A stretch of 64,000 nucleotides of DNA, taken from the NCBI RefSeq assembly GCF_001047135.2, contig NZ_DF968084.1:1-64000 (forward strand), given 5' to 3'. This stretch comes from Fructobacillus tropaeoli (lineage in GTDB: Bacteria > Bacillota > Bacilli > Lactobacillales > Lactobacillaceae). Below the pieces are notes generated by a model. The model was not told the DNA's origin. It worked only from the letters and a program-made list of their open reading frames with translations, and searched no databases. The translations under genes were made by a program, and so were the position numbers. Positions 35,055 through 45,052 of the stretch are shown here, piece after piece (positions within the stretch are counted from its first letter, which is position 1; each line of letters begins with the position of its first letter).

Positions 35055-35086
35055 ATGCCAAACAGCGTTTTGTTTGGCTTTTTTTA
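35055..35086 (+). terminator. Terminator after the MFS gene
   Basis: GCCAAACA pairs with TGTTTGGC, then T7. Confidence 0.85.
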
Positions 35087-35155
35087 TGAAGAAATTTGCT
35101 TTTTAGAAGTGGTCTAGTGGATAATAATGAAAATAACAATTATTAGGAGGCGCAC

Positions 35156-37042
35156 ATGGTAGCAAAGTATCAAGATGATTTTTATCAAGCGGTCAATCAG
35201 GAGTGGCTAAATCAGGCCGAAATTCCAGCCGACAAACCTGTCACCGGCGGTTTTTATGATTTGGCGGATAAGATTGAAGATTTGGAACGGGCCACGGTCA
35301 AAGAAATTGAAGCCGGTCAAAAGGCAGTTGCCGCTTTGGACCAGTTTGTTGCCCTCCACCAGTTGACAAAGGACTGGGACCGTCGCGGTCAAGATGAGGC
35401 TGGTCAAGTACAGCAATTCTTGCAACCGTTGCTCAAGATTGAAAACTGGGATGACTTCCAAGCAGCCGAAGGCCAATTGATTTTGGATTCTTATACGACA
35501 CCGCTGTCCTTGACGGTTAGTCCGGATTCAAAAAATACGGCTCGTAACGAATTGTGGTTGGCCAATCCGGGGCTGATTTTGCCTGATACAACCAGTTATC
35601 AGGACGAAGACAGCAAAAAGGATTTGTTGGCTACCTGGTCAACAATGGTTGTTGGGCTCTTGCAACGGTTTGGTTTTGCAGAAAAAGAGGCGCAAAAATT
35701 AGTTGAAGAGACTTTGGCGTTTGACCAAATTTTGGCGGATAGTGAGAGTTCTCGTGAAACGTTGTCGGATTACTGGAAGAATTATCATCCAACGGCCTTG
35801 GCTGATTTGACAGAACAATTCACCGACTATCGAATTGCTGCGGTGATTGAAAAGGTGCTAGGACAAAAGCCGGAAAAGGTCATCATCTTTGATGGGGCAT
35901 TCTTTGACAAGGCGAACACCATTTATCAAGAAAAGAACTTTGCCTTGATCAAGTCTTGGTCGATTGTTCAAAATATGCTTGATATTGCCAAATTATTGGG
36001 AAATCAGAGCCGAATCGATGCCGGTGTCTTTGGGCGAAAGCTGTCTGGTGCCAAGGAAGCGGTTGATGCAGACAAAGCTGCCTTCCGCCAGGCTCGAGCC
36101 TTCTTTGCCCAAATCGTTGGTCGTTGGTACGGTCAAACTTATTTTGGCGAGGCTGCTAAAAAAGATGTTGAAAAGATGGTCCAGGATTTGATTGGCGTTT
36201 ACGATGGCCGCTTTGATCAACAAAAGTGGTTGTCGGCTGCCACGCGTGAAAAGGCCAAGGTGAAGTTGGCTGCCTTGCAAGTCAAAGTTGGATATCCGGA
36301 TCAGATTCCTGCCTACTTGGAGAATCGTAAAGTCGATGTTCACAAGTCGCTTTTGGAAAACGTGGAAGACTTTTCTAAGGCAGCAGTGGCCGACCACTTT
36401 AGTCAGTGGGGACAGGCACCCGATACGAGTCGCTGGGAAATGCCAGGGGACCTTGTGAATGCCTATTATTCACCTGAATTTAATCAAATTGTCTTCCCAG
36501 CAGCCATTTTGCAAGCACCATTTTACGATTACCACCAATCATCAAGCCAAAACTTTGGTGGCATTGGGACGGTGATTGCTCATGAAATTACTCATGCCTT
36601 TGATACTAACGGTGCCCGTTATGATGAACATGGAAACTTGAAGGAGTGGTGGACAAAGAAAGACTTTGAACACTTCGAGCAGAAGACACAAGCGGTTGTT
36701 GCTGCTTTTGATGGTCAAGATTCAGCAGGGGCTAAGATTAATGGCCACCTAACGGTTTCCGAAAACGTTGCTGATTTGGGCGGGGTCTCGGCCGCTTTGG
36801 CAGCCGCTAAGGAACAAAAGGACTTTGATGCCAAAGCCTTCTTTGAAAACTTTGCCACATTGTGGCGGCAAAAGGCAGCACCGGCTTACCTTGCTATGTT
36901 AGCGAAGATTGATGTCCATGCACCAGCGAAGTTGCGGACGAACGTTATCTTGCCGAACTTTGATGACTTCCAACAAACTTATGGCGTTCAGGTGGGGGAT
37001 GGCATGTGGTTGGATCCTGAAAAGCGCATTCAAATTTGGTAA
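35156..37042 (+). CDS. pepO: M13-family endopeptidase PepO
   Basis: 628 aa, cytoplasmic neprilysin-type zinc peptidase. The zinc site is 'IAHEITHAFD' (HEITH about 476-480) with the third ligand in 'SENVADLGGVS'. 'NAYYSPEFNQIVFPAAIL' is the substrate-binding motif. Degrades oligopeptides in lactic acid bacteria. AGGAGG lies upstream. No signal peptide. Confidence 0.95.
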   Translation: MVAKYQDDFYQAVNQEWLNQAEIPADKPVTGGFYDLADKIEDLERATVKEIEAGQKAVAALDQFVALHQLTKDWDRRGQDEAGQVQQFLQPLLKIENWDDFQAAEGQLILDSYTTPLSLTVSPDSKNTARNELWLANPGLILPDTTSYQDEDSKKDLLATWSTMVVGLLQRFGFAEKEAQKLVEETLAFDQILADSESSRETLSDYWKNYHPTALADLTEQFTDYRIAAVIEKVLGQKPEKVIIFDGAFFDKANTIYQEKNFALIKSWSIVQNMLDIAKLLGNQSRIDAGVFGRKLSGAKEAVDADKAAFRQARAFFAQIVGRWYGQTYFGEAAKKDVEKMVQDLIGVYDGRFDQQKWLSAATREKAKVKLAALQVKVGYPDQIPAYLENRKVDVHKSLLENVEDFSKAAVADHFSQWGQAPDTSRWEMPGDLVNAYYSPEFNQIVFPAAILQAPFYDYHQSSSQNFGGIGTVIAHEITHAFDTNGARYDEHGNLKEWWTKKDFEHFEQKTQAVVAAFDGQDSAGAKINGHLTVSENVADLGGVSAALAAAKEQKDFDAKAFFENFATLWRQKAAPAYLAMLAKIDVHAPAKLRTNVILPNFDDFQQTYGVQVGDGMWLDPEKRIQIW

Positions 37043-37110
37043 TACGTTCAAGTTTTTTCCTCAATTGAACAAAGCGGGGTGAGGGCTATTCACCTTGTTC
37101 GAAAAAATAG

Positions 37111-37175
37111 AAAAAGTCAGTTACAAATCTGGCCACGAAACATTCGTGTGGGCAAATTCTCGCAACTGGCTTTTT
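37111..37175 (+). terminator. Structured terminator after pepO
   Basis: AAGTCAGTT (37114-37122) pairs with AACTGGCTT (37164-37172) around an inner CCACGAA/TTCGTGTGG hairpin, then T5. Upstream, GAACAA/TTGTTC and GGTGA/TCACC arms (about 37066-37100) add another hairpin. No gene is seen in 37043-37306. Confidence 0.7.
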
Positions 37176-37257
37176 CTTTTTGTTTTGCATTAACGGCAAA
37201 GGACGTTATTTTTTGGAATAATTACTGAAAAATAATCAGAAAAATCAGAAAAAAGAC

Positions 37258-37286
37258 TTGCCACCTGCAATAATTCTTGTTATTAT
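37258..37286 (+). promoter_or_regulatory. tRNA promoter
   Basis: TTGCCA (37258-37263) and TATTAT (37281-37286), 17-base spacer, 20 bases before tRNA-Tyr. Confidence 0.7.
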
Positions 37287-37306
37287 AGAATAGTTGTTTA
37301 GCAAAC

Positions 37307-37389
37307 GGGAGTGTAGCGAAGTCTGGCTAAACGCGACGGACTGTAACTCCGTTCCTTCGGGTTCGTAGGTTCGAATCCTACCGCTCCCA
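37307..37389 (+). tRNA. tRNA-Tyr (GTA)
   Basis: 83 nt with a long variable arm (CCGTTCCTTCGGG region), GGGAGTG/CGCTCCC acceptor stem, GTA anticodon in 'ACTGTAACT', T-arm GGTTCGAATCC, and A as discriminator. CCA is not encoded. Confidence 0.96.
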
Positions 37390-37418
37390 TTGCCTCGCTT
37401 CAGGCAAAATAGAAGCAT

Positions 37419-37490
37419 TGCCCCTTGGCCAAGTGGTAAGGCAGAGGTTTTTGGTACCTCCATGCGCTGGTTCGATCCCAGCAGGGGCAA
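37419..37490 (+). tRNA. tRNA-Gln (TTG)
   Basis: 72 nt, TGCCCCT/AGGGGCA acceptor, anticodon stem GAGGT/ACCTC enclosing TTG at 37451-37453, T-arm GGTTCGATCCC. The U1-A72 pair is typical of glutamine tRNA. Co-transcribed with tRNA-Tyr. CCA is not encoded. Confidence 0.95.
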
Positions 37491-37498
37491 CTAAGACG

Positions 37499-37525
37499 CC
37501 GGTTCAGTGATGAGCCGGTTTTTTT
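37499..37525 (+). terminator. Terminator of the tRNA unit
   Basis: CCGGTTCA pairs with TGAGCCGG (one wobble) with GTGA loop, then T7. Confidence 0.85.
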
Positions 37526-37694
37526 GTCGTCTTTTTTTCTGATTTTCTTAAAAAATCAGTTTTGGTGAGTATCTGATTTAGAATCGTTATTTTTTGACGT
37601 CTTTCGACAATAAAATTCTATGAGACCCCAAGACATTTACAGCTTTTTGCTTTATAATTGGTCTTGTTTAAACAAAGAATATTTGGAGGCAATT

Positions 37695-38912
37695 ATGGCA
37701 AAATTAGCAGTAACTGACTTGGCCGTGAGCGGCAAGAAGGTTTTGATGCGTGTGGACTTTAATGTCCCTATCAAAGATGGTGTGATTGGTAACGATAACC
37801 GAATCGTAGCCGCATTACCAACAATCAAGCACGTTATCGCCGAAAACGGCCGTGCAATCTTGTTCTCACACTTGGGTCGAATCAAGTCAGAAGAAGACAA
37901 GCCAGGTTTGTCACTTGAACCAGTAGCAAAGCGCTTGGGCGAATTGCTTGGACAAGAAGTTATTTTTGTTCCTGAAACACGTGGTGCTCAATTGGAACAA
38001 GCTATTGCTGATTTGAAGGACGGTCAAGTATTGATGGTCCAAAACACTCGTTATGAAGATGTTCATGACGGTGAACAAGTTAAGCTTGAATCAAAGAACG
38101 ACCCTGAATTGGGTAAGTACTGGGCTTCACTTGGTGATGACATGTTCATCAACGATGCCTTTGGAACTGCTCACCGTGCCCATGCTTCAAACGTTGGAAT
38201 CGCTTCAAACGTTGACCAAGCTGCAGCCGGCTTCTTGATGGAAAAGGAAATCAAGTTCTTGGGTGACGCTGTTGATACACCAAAGCGTCCATTCGTTGCC
38301 ATCATTGGTGGTGCCAAGGTTTCTGACAAGATTGAAGTTGTTCAATCATTGTTGAAGAAGGCTGACAAGGTTATCATCGGTGGTGGAATGGCTTATACTT
38401 TCGATGCTGCCAAGGGCAACAAGATTGGAAAGTCATTGTTTGAAGCCGACAAGGTTGACTTGGCTAAGGAATTGATGGCAGAAGCAGGGGACAAGTTGGT
38501 TTTGCCAATCGATGCTGTTGCTGCTGACAACTTTGCCAACGATGCTAAGACAGTGACTGTTGATTCAGACGCTGGTATCCCTGACGGTTACATGGGCTTG
38601 GACATTGGTCCTAAGTCAATTGACTTGTTCAAGAAGGTTTTGTCAGATGCCAAGACGGTCGTATGGAACGGCCCAATGGGTGTCTTTGAAATGGAAAACT
38701 TTGCCAAGGGAACCTTGGCAATCGGAAACGCCTTGGTGGATGTAACCAAGAATGGTGGTACAACCATCGTTGGTGGTGGTGACTCAACTGCCGCTGTTCA
38801 AGCTTTGGGTGTTGCTGACCAATTGTCACACATCTCAACTGGTGGTGGCGCATCTTTGGAATACTTGGAAGGTAAGACTTTGCCAGGTATCCAATCATTG
38901 ACTGATAAGTAA
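37695..38912 (+). CDS. pgk: Phosphoglycerate kinase
   Basis: 405 aa from the ATG at 37695, with GGAGG ahead. '[14 protein letters not shown]' is the substrate-binding signature; '[16 protein letters not shown]' and '[13 protein letters not shown]' form the nucleotide site. It transfers phosphate from 1,3-bisphosphoglycerate to ADP. A TATAAT at 37653-37658 is the likely -10. Stands alone; gapA and tpi are not in the window. Confidence 0.98.
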   Translation: MAKLAVTDLAVSGKKVLMRVDFNVPIKDGVIGNDNRIVAALPTIKHVIAENGRAILFSHLGRIKSEEDKPGLSLEPVAKRLGELLGQEVIFVPETRGAQLEQAIADLKDGQVLMVQNTRYEDVHDGEQVKLESKNDPELGKYWASLGDDMFINDAFGTAHRAHASNVGIASNVDQAAAGFLMEKEIKFLGDAVDTPKRPFVAIIGGAKVSDKIEVVQSLLKKADKVIIGGGMAYTFDAAKGNKIGKSLFEADKVDLAKELMAEAGDKLVLPIDAVAADNFANDAKTVTVDSDAGIPDGYMGLDIGPKSIDLFKKVLSDAKTVVWNGPMGVFEMENFAKGTLAIGNALVDVTKNGGTTIVGGGDSTAAVQALGVADQLSHISTGGGASLEYLEGKTLPGIQSLTDK

Positions 38913-38923
38913 AAAACGATTTG

Positions 38924-38953
38924 AAACCAAGCCATTTTGTGCTTGGTTTTTTT
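38924..38953 (+). terminator. Terminator after pgk
   Basis: AAACCAAGC pairs with GCTTGGTTT, then more T residues. Confidence 0.88.
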
Positions 38954-39113
38954 ATACATAAAATCCGAATTCTTCCTAATAAGTCTGTTAAAATAGAAGC
39001 TAATCGTGGGAGAGAAAACGAACAAAAAGTTTGAATTTGTTTGTTATTTATACTCTTTATAAATAGAAGAAATTAGCGTATAATGACAACAACTTATTTT
39101 CGAGAGGTGCACC

Positions 39114-41483
39114 GTGTCAAAAGAGCAATTAGTCAATGAACAAGCCTATTTAGACCAAACCCTGGGAAAGATTACCGATTCCCTGGAAAGTACCAAAGAG
39201 GAGATTAAAAAATCCAAAGGGTCACTGGCAGACGTCGCCAGCGCCTGGGACGATGTCCGGGTCAAAACCAGTACTTATTCTGGCATTGTTGAAACGGCCA
39301 TGTCCGTCCGTCAACAGCAACAAGCCATTGCAGAGCGTGAAGCAGCCCAGTCACGGGCTGAAGTCCGCTATCAGACCTTATCGAAGCAAATCGTTAAGCC
39401 TTATTTTGCTCGCATCGACTTTACTGATCCCAGTGAGGAGAATCAAGAGCCTGAGTCAATCTATATTGGTTTAGCTTCTTATTCCGATGATAATGGTCTT
39501 TTCTACATTTATGATTGGCGGACCCCGGTTGCCTCCATCTACTATGATGGTGGCTTGGGTGATGTCGAATACTTGACGCCAGTCGGCCCACAAAAAGCCG
39601 ACGTTTCTTTGAAGCGTCAGTTTGAAATTGAAGATGGGGTCATTGTGACCCTCTTTGATACCGAAGAGGCCATTGGGGATGCCATGCTCCTCAACGCCTT
39701 GTCCGGTGAGTCTTCCACTAAGATGAAGTCGATTGTCACGACGATTCAAAAGGAACAAAACAAAATTATTCGAAATACGGATGCTGATTTGCTCTTCGTA
39801 CAGGGGGCAGCAGGGTCTGGGAAGACGGCCGCCATTATGCAGCGAGTGGCTTACTTGCTTTACCGTTATCGCGGTAAGTTGAACTCTGGCCAGGTTGTGA
39901 TGTTCTCACCCAACCAGTTGTTTAATGACTATGTGGACCAAGTTTTGCCTGAATTAGGGGAACAGAACCTGGTTCAATTGACCTTCTTCCAATACGCTTC
40001 CCGGCGTCTGCCCCGGTTCTCTGTTCAGACTTTGGCAGAGCGGTTTGAAAAATCAGTGGAACACGAAAAGATTGAACGGATGCTTGGCTCTTTGCAGATG
40101 TTTGAGGCAACAAAGGCCTACGCGGAATCCCTCAATGAAAAGGGACTGGCTGCGCGCAGCCTGAACTTCCGTGGCGAACCACTGATTTCCAAAGAAAAAA
40201 TCCTAGAAATTTACTATCAATATAATAGTAATTACAAGTTGTCACAGCGCTTGGAAGCTACTCAGGACTCCTTGCTACGGTCACTGCGAGCCCAAGTCAG
40301 TCACCAGATGAAGCAGGACTGGGTTGAATTAGCCATTGAAAACCTCTCTAAGGAAGAATATGACGAATTGGTTGGCGCTGGTGCTACCCGTTTGGGGGAT
40401 GACCAGGAGGGCGACGCCGCAGCAATGACTCGTCGTCACCAACTTGGTGCCGGTCCGCAGGAGCGCGAGTTTAAATCAGATAAGCAGGAAAGAAATTTCC
40501 TCGCCAAAAAGATTACGACACAGGCTTTGCGCCCCTTGGCGAAGAAGATTCGTCGCTCTGGCTTTATCAACATCAACACGCAGTTTGTTGACTTCTTAAA
40601 GGCCTTGCCAAAGTTCTTGTCCTTAGATGATTTTGGCGTAACAGAAGACGAATGGCAGTCATATCTGAACGAAGTCGTAGCAAACTTAAAGAAGCACGAA
40701 TTAACGTTGGCAAACACAACGATTTACCTGTATTTGTATGACTTAATTACTGGTAAGCACGGTCAACGCGACATTCGTTACCTCTTTATCGATGAAATTC
40801 AGGACTATACGCCATTCCAGCTGGCCTTCTTGAAGTTCTCCTTCCCAAATGCTAAATTTACCGTTTTGGGTGACTTAAACCAGGCCATTTTCACACAAGA
40901 CTGGGCAAATAGCCTTGAAGAAGACTTTGCCTCACTCTTCGATCCCGCTAAGGTGGAATTGATTGATTTAACTCAGACCTACCGGTCAACGGAACAAATC
41001 ACGAATTTCTCCAAGGAATTGTTGGCTAATGGAAAGGCGATTGAGGCCTTTAACCGTGAAGGTGAAATACCCGTCTTGAAGATGGCAAAAACGACTGACC
41101 AGGCTGTTGACTTGGTCAAGGAACAACTGGCCGAAAACGCGGCTGATGGTGAAAAAACGGCGATTATCACTCAAACACTGGATGCTGCAAGAGAATTGGC
41201 TCAGCAGCTGTCTGACACGAAGGTGACGTTGATTCACTCTGAAAATCAGCGCTTGGCGCCAGGTGCCGTGATTATTCCATCATACCTGGCCAAGGGCTTG
41301 GAATTTGACGCGGTGATCATTTGGCAGGCGGATGCTGCTCACTACGAAAAGGAAGACCAGCAGCGCTTGCTGTATACGGTCGCCTCTCGCGCAATGCACC
41401 GTCTGACGATGATTGGTCAGGGTCAGGTGTCACCATTGATTGCTGCAGTACCAAAGGCCCTTTACGCCACAGTGGAGGAGTAA
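39114..41483 (+). CDS. helD: HelD-like UvrD/Rep superfamily helicase
   Basis: 789 aa, GTG start at 39114 with GAGAGGTG upstream. The N-terminal coiled coil ('LGKITDSLESTKEEIKKSKG') precedes Walker A 'VQGAAGSGKTAAIMQR' (about residue 230). 'FIDEIQDYTPFQLAFLK' is motif II, 'LGDLNQAIF' motif III, and 'LAKGLEFDAVIIW' with 'LLYTVASRAMHRL' motifs V-VI. The coiled coil plus split helicase is the HelD design, an ATPase that recycles stalled RNA polymerase. Confidence 0.9.
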   Translation: MSKEQLVNEQAYLDQTLGKITDSLESTKEEIKKSKGSLADVASAWDDVRVKTSTYSGIVETAMSVRQQQQAIAEREAAQSRAEVRYQTLSKQIVKPYFARIDFTDPSEENQEPESIYIGLASYSDDNGLFYIYDWRTPVASIYYDGGLGDVEYLTPVGPQKADVSLKRQFEIEDGVIVTLFDTEEAIGDAMLLNALSGESSTKMKSIVTTIQKEQNKIIRNTDADLLFVQGAAGSGKTAAIMQRVAYLLYRYRGKLNSGQVVMFSPNQLFNDYVDQVLPELGEQNLVQLTFFQYASRRLPRFSVQTLAERFEKSVEHEKIERMLGSLQMFEATKAYAESLNEKGLAARSLNFRGEPLISKEKILEIYYQYNSNYKLSQRLEATQDSLLRSLRAQVSHQMKQDWVELAIENLSKEEYDELVGAGATRLGDDQEGDAAAMTRRHQLGAGPQEREFKSDKQERNFLAKKITTQALRPLAKKIRRSGFININTQFVDFLKALPKFLSLDDFGVTEDEWQSYLNEVVANLKKHELTLANTTIYLYLYDLITGKHGQRDIRYLFIDEIQDYTPFQLAFLKFSFPNAKFTVLGDLNQAIFTQDWANSLEEDFASLFDPAKVELIDLTQTYRSTEQITNFSKELLANGKAIEAFNREGEIPVLKMAKTTDQAVDLVKEQLAENAADGEKTAIITQTLDAARELAQQLSDTKVTLIHSENQRLAPGAVIIPSYLAKGLEFDAVIIWQADAAHYEKEDQQRLLYTVASRAMHRLTMIGQGQVSPLIAAVPKALYATVEE

Positions 41484-41485
41484 GC

Positions 41486-42190
41486 ATGACAAATTTAGTT
41501 GAAAAAATTTATGAGGCCCATCATGGTTCTTTTTTAACGGTTGGAATGACCGGATCAGTTGCTGTTGGTAAATCGACTTTGGCGGCGGAATTGGCCCAGG
41601 GTCTGCAAGACCGAGGACTCGTAGCGACGGTGGTTTCAACGGATGACTTTTTGAAAACCAACCAAGTCTTAAAGGATGAGGGGATTTTTGATCAAAAGGG
41701 CTTCCCGCAAAGTTATTATTTGCAGGATTTAGTTCAGTTGATTGAAAACTTTAAGGCTGGCATGACAAATCAGGTCATTAACCGCTATTCACAAACCTGG
41801 GCCGATATTGTGCCGGGTGAAAAGCAAGAAATTAGTCGACCAGACGTCTTAATTATTGAGGGTGTCGTTGCCCTTCAATTACCGGCAGAAAACCTTGATC
41901 AAACGGTTTTTGTCGAAGCGGATATGAACGATATTAAGGACTGGTACTTGGAACGTAACTTCTTGGCAACGGTGAAGGCAAGCAACCAGCCGCAGTCTTG
42001 GCGTTACCAGTACAAGGACATGGCGATTAAGGACTTTTACGACCTTGCTTTATCCGTTTGGGAGAAGACAAATCAGGTCAATTATGATCGCTATATCCAA
42101 AAAACACGGGCGGATGCCGACCTGATTTTACAGCTTGATCGCTACCATCATCCTGTTTCTTTAACGATGGGTTCTCGATCACAGAACTAG
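41486..42190 (+). CDS. Type I pantothenate-kinase-like P-loop kinase
   Basis: 234 aa from the ATG at 41486, with GGAGG directly upstream and 2 bases after helD. The P-loop is 'GMTGSVAVGKSTLAAEL'; 'VVSTDDFLKTNQVL' resembles the CoaA catalytic loop, and the end 'IQKTRADADLILQLDRYHHPVSL' is CoaA-like. It is ~75 residues shorter than usual CoaA, missing the N-terminal segment. Likely phosphorylates pantothenate for CoA synthesis, but uridine-kinase relatives are possible. Confidence 0.75.
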   Translation: MTNLVEKIYEAHHGSFLTVGMTGSVAVGKSTLAAELAQGLQDRGLVATVVSTDDFLKTNQVLKDEGIFDQKGFPQSYYLQDLVQLIENFKAGMTNQVINRYSQTWADIVPGEKQEISRPDVLIIEGVVALQLPAENLDQTVFVEADMNDIKDWYLERNFLATVKASNQPQSWRYQYKDMAIKDFYDLALSVWEKTNQVNYDRYIQKTRADADLILQLDRYHHPVSLTMGSRSQN

Positions 42191-42210
42191 AAGACCGAAT
42201 GTTCGGAAAT

Positions 42211-42239
42211 TTGACAGGGGTCATTTCCATTGGTAAGAT
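42211..42239 (+). promoter_or_regulatory. Promoter of the MFS-DUF4811 pair
   Basis: TTGACA (42211-42216) and TAAGAT (42234-42239), 17-base spacer. The leader of ~95 bases contains complementary TTGTTGC and GCAACAA arms. Confidence 0.65.
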
Positions 42240-42335
42240 TGTTGCTTGGGTTTAGAATATTAGAAAAATAACAAATTATGGGTTAAAGTATCCATAGGCA
42301 ACAAATTTTATTTGCACAACAAATGGAGGAAGAAC

Positions 42336-43844
42336 ATGGCAGAAAATACTGACATGAATGGAAAGCCGATTAATCGCGCGGCCATGATGGCCCTGTTGAT
42401 GATCGGATCTTTTATCATTATTATCATGCAGACGTCATTGGGAACAGCTTTGCCAACCTTGATGACTGCTTTTAATGTCGATACGGCGACGGTTCAATGG
42501 CTGACAACCATCTTTTTGATGGTTAACGGTATTATGGTGCCTGTTTCCGCCTTTTTGACGACGAGAATTCCAACGAAGTATCTGTATCTATCTGCTTTGG
42601 TGGTCTATACGATTGGTACGGCAGTGGCTTACGTGACGCCAACGAATGCCTTTTGGCTGTTAATGGTCGCTCGTGCATTGCAGGCGATTGCTGCTGGAAT
42701 CGTGATGCCACTGATGCAGGTTGTGGCCTTAACGCTTTTTGATGCCAAGTCACGCGGTAAGGCATTGGGAATGGTTGGTTTGGTCATCGGAATGGCCCCA
42801 GCTATTGGCCCAACATTGACTGGTTGGATTTTGGATTCAAAGCATGATGTCTTGGGGATGACAGTTGGTGGTGACTGGCGATCAATTTTTGGTATGGTCT
42901 TGCCACTGGCTGTGATTGTCCTCGTTTTGTCGATTGTTTACTTCCGCAATGTTTTGGAAACGCGTAAGGTTAGTTTGGATATCCGCTCGTTGATTGAATC
43001 AACGGTTGGGTTCGGTTTGGTTCTTTTTGGCTCAGCCATGGTTTCAAATTATTCTTGGACAAACTTTACTTGGGTTTTGGCACCAATGATTGTTGGGGTC
43101 TTAGTGATTGCTGAGTTCGTACGTCACCAACTCCACATGGAAAAGCCATTCTTGGACGTTTCTGTCTTTAAAAATAAGCAATTTGCTTTGACGTCAGCCT
43201 TGGTTGCCTTGACCTTTATCGCCATGATTGGTGTTGAGATGGTTTTGCCAATCTATATGCAACAGGTTCGTGGTTTGTCAGCCTTGAATTCGGGTCTGAC
43301 ACTTTTGCCTGGTGCTTTGATGATTGGGGTCATGTCACCAATTGCTGGTTATTTCTATGACCTTTATGGGGCAAAGCGCTTGGCTGCCTTTGGTTTTGCC
43401 ATGATTTTGCTGGGAACGATTCCGTTCCAATTCTTGACTGAAACAACACCAACGATTTATATCACGGCCTTGTACATGGTTCGAATGATGGGTGTTGGGA
43501 TTACGATGATGCCATTAACGTCATCTGCTATGGGTGCCTTGCACCTCAATCAAACGGCGCAGGGAACTGCGGTTAACAACACGGCTCGTCAGATTGCGGC
43601 CTCATTGGGAACGGCAATTCTTGCTTCCGTGATGCAGTCACAAATTAATAATAACTTGCCAAGCGATTCTTTGAAGACGGCCGATCCGATTGCCTATGGC
43701 TCAAAGGCCTTACAGGCCAGCTTGGATGGTTTCCATGCGTCCTTCCTCTTGGCCGCTTGCTTTGCTTTGCTAGCCTTTGCACTGTCATTTTTGATGCATA
43801 AGGGTAAGGTTGAGCCAAAGCCAGCAGCAGGAAAGGAGAACTAA
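42336..43844 (+). CDS. MFS multidrug exporter, DHA2 family
   Basis: 502 aa from the ATG at 42336 (GGAGGAAG upstream), about 14 helices. 'IIMQTSLGTALPTLMTAF' replaces the usual DST motif of DHA2, and 'GMVGLVIGMAPAIGPTLTGWIL' is antiporter motif C. The next gene, a DUF4811 protein, starts right behind it; the pair is common in lactobacilli. Substrate unknown. Confidence 0.9.
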   Translation: MAENTDMNGKPINRAAMMALLMIGSFIIIIMQTSLGTALPTLMTAFNVDTATVQWLTTIFLMVNGIMVPVSAFLTTRIPTKYLYLSALVVYTIGTAVAYVTPTNAFWLLMVARALQAIAAGIVMPLMQVVALTLFDAKSRGKALGMVGLVIGMAPAIGPTLTGWILDSKHDVLGMTVGGDWRSIFGMVLPLAVIVLVLSIVYFRNVLETRKVSLDIRSLIESTVGFGLVLFGSAMVSNYSWTNFTWVLAPMIVGVLVIAEFVRHQLHMEKPFLDVSVFKNKQFALTSALVALTFIAMIGVEMVLPIYMQQVRGLSALNSGLTLLPGALMIGVMSPIAGYFYDLYGAKRLAAFGFAMILLGTIPFQFLTETTPTIYITALYMVRMMGVGITMMPLTSSAMGALHLNQTAQGTAVNNTARQIAASLGTAILASVMQSQINNNLPSDSLKTADPIAYGSKALQASLDGFHASFLLAACFALLAFALSFLMHKGKVEPKPAAGKEN

Positions 43845-43845
43845 G

Positions 43846-44517
43846 ATGATTATCTTTATTCTATTTATTTTTGTTATCTTAGCTTTTGTCTCACTGATGA
43901 TGATTCAGGATATGAGAAAGCGGATTATTGCTGTTGCTGTTTCTTTTCTAATCGTGATTACCTCAGTTGTTTTAATCATCGCCAATATGCATGATCATTT
44001 TGGAATGAAGGTGCAAACAACGACGACCAAGCAGCAAATTTATTCTGTTCAGGGTCAAAATATGTATGGCGTTTTGTCCTACCAACAAGTTGGCACGTCT
44101 GGTAAGGAAAAGGTCTTTATTTACCGAGACACTTCGACAAGTACAACGCCAACGGTGGCCAAGCCTGATTTGAAGACCAAGACGGCCATCCAAAATGTTC
44201 AAGGAAATCAAGCTTTTAAGGTGACAACTTCTAAGAACTATGTTTACCGCAACGGCTTCTATAAGTTTATGTTTGCCATCTCAGGTAACAACCATGACTT
44301 GAAGTCACGTCAGGTAACTTACCAAGTGCCACCAACATGGTTGGCACTCTCATCACAAGATGGGGAACGTTTGAAGAGTATTGTTTCGGGAATGGCTAAC
44401 CAAGCGGACTTTATTCAATGGTTCCAACAGGTTAAGTCACAATCCCAAACCGATCCGGATGGAGCAGCGCAAACTGCCGTTTCTTATTATCAAAATCTCT
44501 TAGCTAATAATCATTAA
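43846..44517 (+). CDS. DUF4811-type membrane-anchored protein
   Basis: 223 aa from the ATG at 43846 (GAAAGGAG upstream), 1 base after the exporter. Two N-terminal hydrophobic helices (about 2-20 and 26-45) are followed by a ~175-residue soluble extracellular region. Its place directly behind a DHA2 exporter and its architecture match DUF4811. Function unknown; an accessory subunit is plausible. Confidence 0.78.
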   Translation: MIIFILFIFVILAFVSLMMIQDMRKRIIAVAVSFLIVITSVVLIIANMHDHFGMKVQTTTTKQQIYSVQGQNMYGVLSYQQVGTSGKEKVFIYRDTSTSTTPTVAKPDLKTKTAIQNVQGNQAFKVTTSKNYVYRNGFYKFMFAISGNNHDLKSRQVTYQVPPTWLALSSQDGERLKSIVSGMANQADFIQWFQQVKSQSQTDPDGAAQTAVSYYQNLLANNH

Positions 44518-44723
44518 AAATTAGTTAAAAGGAAGTTGTACTTTTTAATTAAACTAGTATGATTCCACCTAAATTAAGTGAAAAATATTGCTTAGTCTTG
44601 ATTTCTATGTTACAGTAACAATGTAATTTAGGTTTTGATTTTGATTTGTTTTTTTCGGAAGGCGTCATACCAACAATTCTTAATTACAACTACAATTTTG
44701 GGATGACCCAAGGAGAAACAATC

Positions 44724-44924
44724 ATGGAAAAAGGCACTGTAAAGTGGTTTAACAGCGAAAAGGGCTACGGCTTCATCACACGCGAATCAGGCGAAGATGT
44801 GTTTGCACACTTCTCAGCAATCCAAGGTGACGGTTTCAAGACTTTGGAAGACGGCCAAGCCGTAACTTTCGATGTTGAAAACTCAGACCGCGGTTTGCAA
44901 GCTGTTAACATCGTAAAGGACTAA
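44724..44924 (+). CDS. Cold shock protein (CspA family)
   Basis: 66 aa from the ATG at 44724 (AAGGAG upstream). RNP1 'KGYGFITRE' and RNP2 'DVFAHFSAI' are intact; it begins '[10 protein letters not shown]'. Single-stranded nucleic-acid chaperone. The 206-base gap before it has a weak promoter (TTGATT/TGTAAT about 44600-44627) and a long untranslated leader, as expected for cold-regulated csp mRNA. Confidence 0.96.
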   Translation: MEKGTVKWFNSEKGYGFITRESGEDVFAHFSAIQGDGFKTLEDGQAVTFDVENSDRGLQAVNIVKD

Positions 44925-44941
44925 TTATTTAGTCTTTGTCT

Positions 44942-44973
44942 AAAAACTCGGGAAATTTTTCCCGGGTTTTTTC
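44942..44973 (+). terminator. Terminator after csp
   Basis: AACTCGGGAAA pairs with TTTCCCGGGTT-type bases, then T6. Confidence 0.85.
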
Positions 44974-45052
44974 TTTGGAATAAATTCAATTCAAAGACCA
45001 AATGTTGTATAATAGCAAGGAATCTTATTGTAATAATCAAAGGAGCATGGAA

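Noticed and set aside
37111-37175. Structured element after pepO considered as a riboswitch
   Set aside because: The next gene unit is a tRNA pair with its own promoter, so a terminator is the simpler reading.
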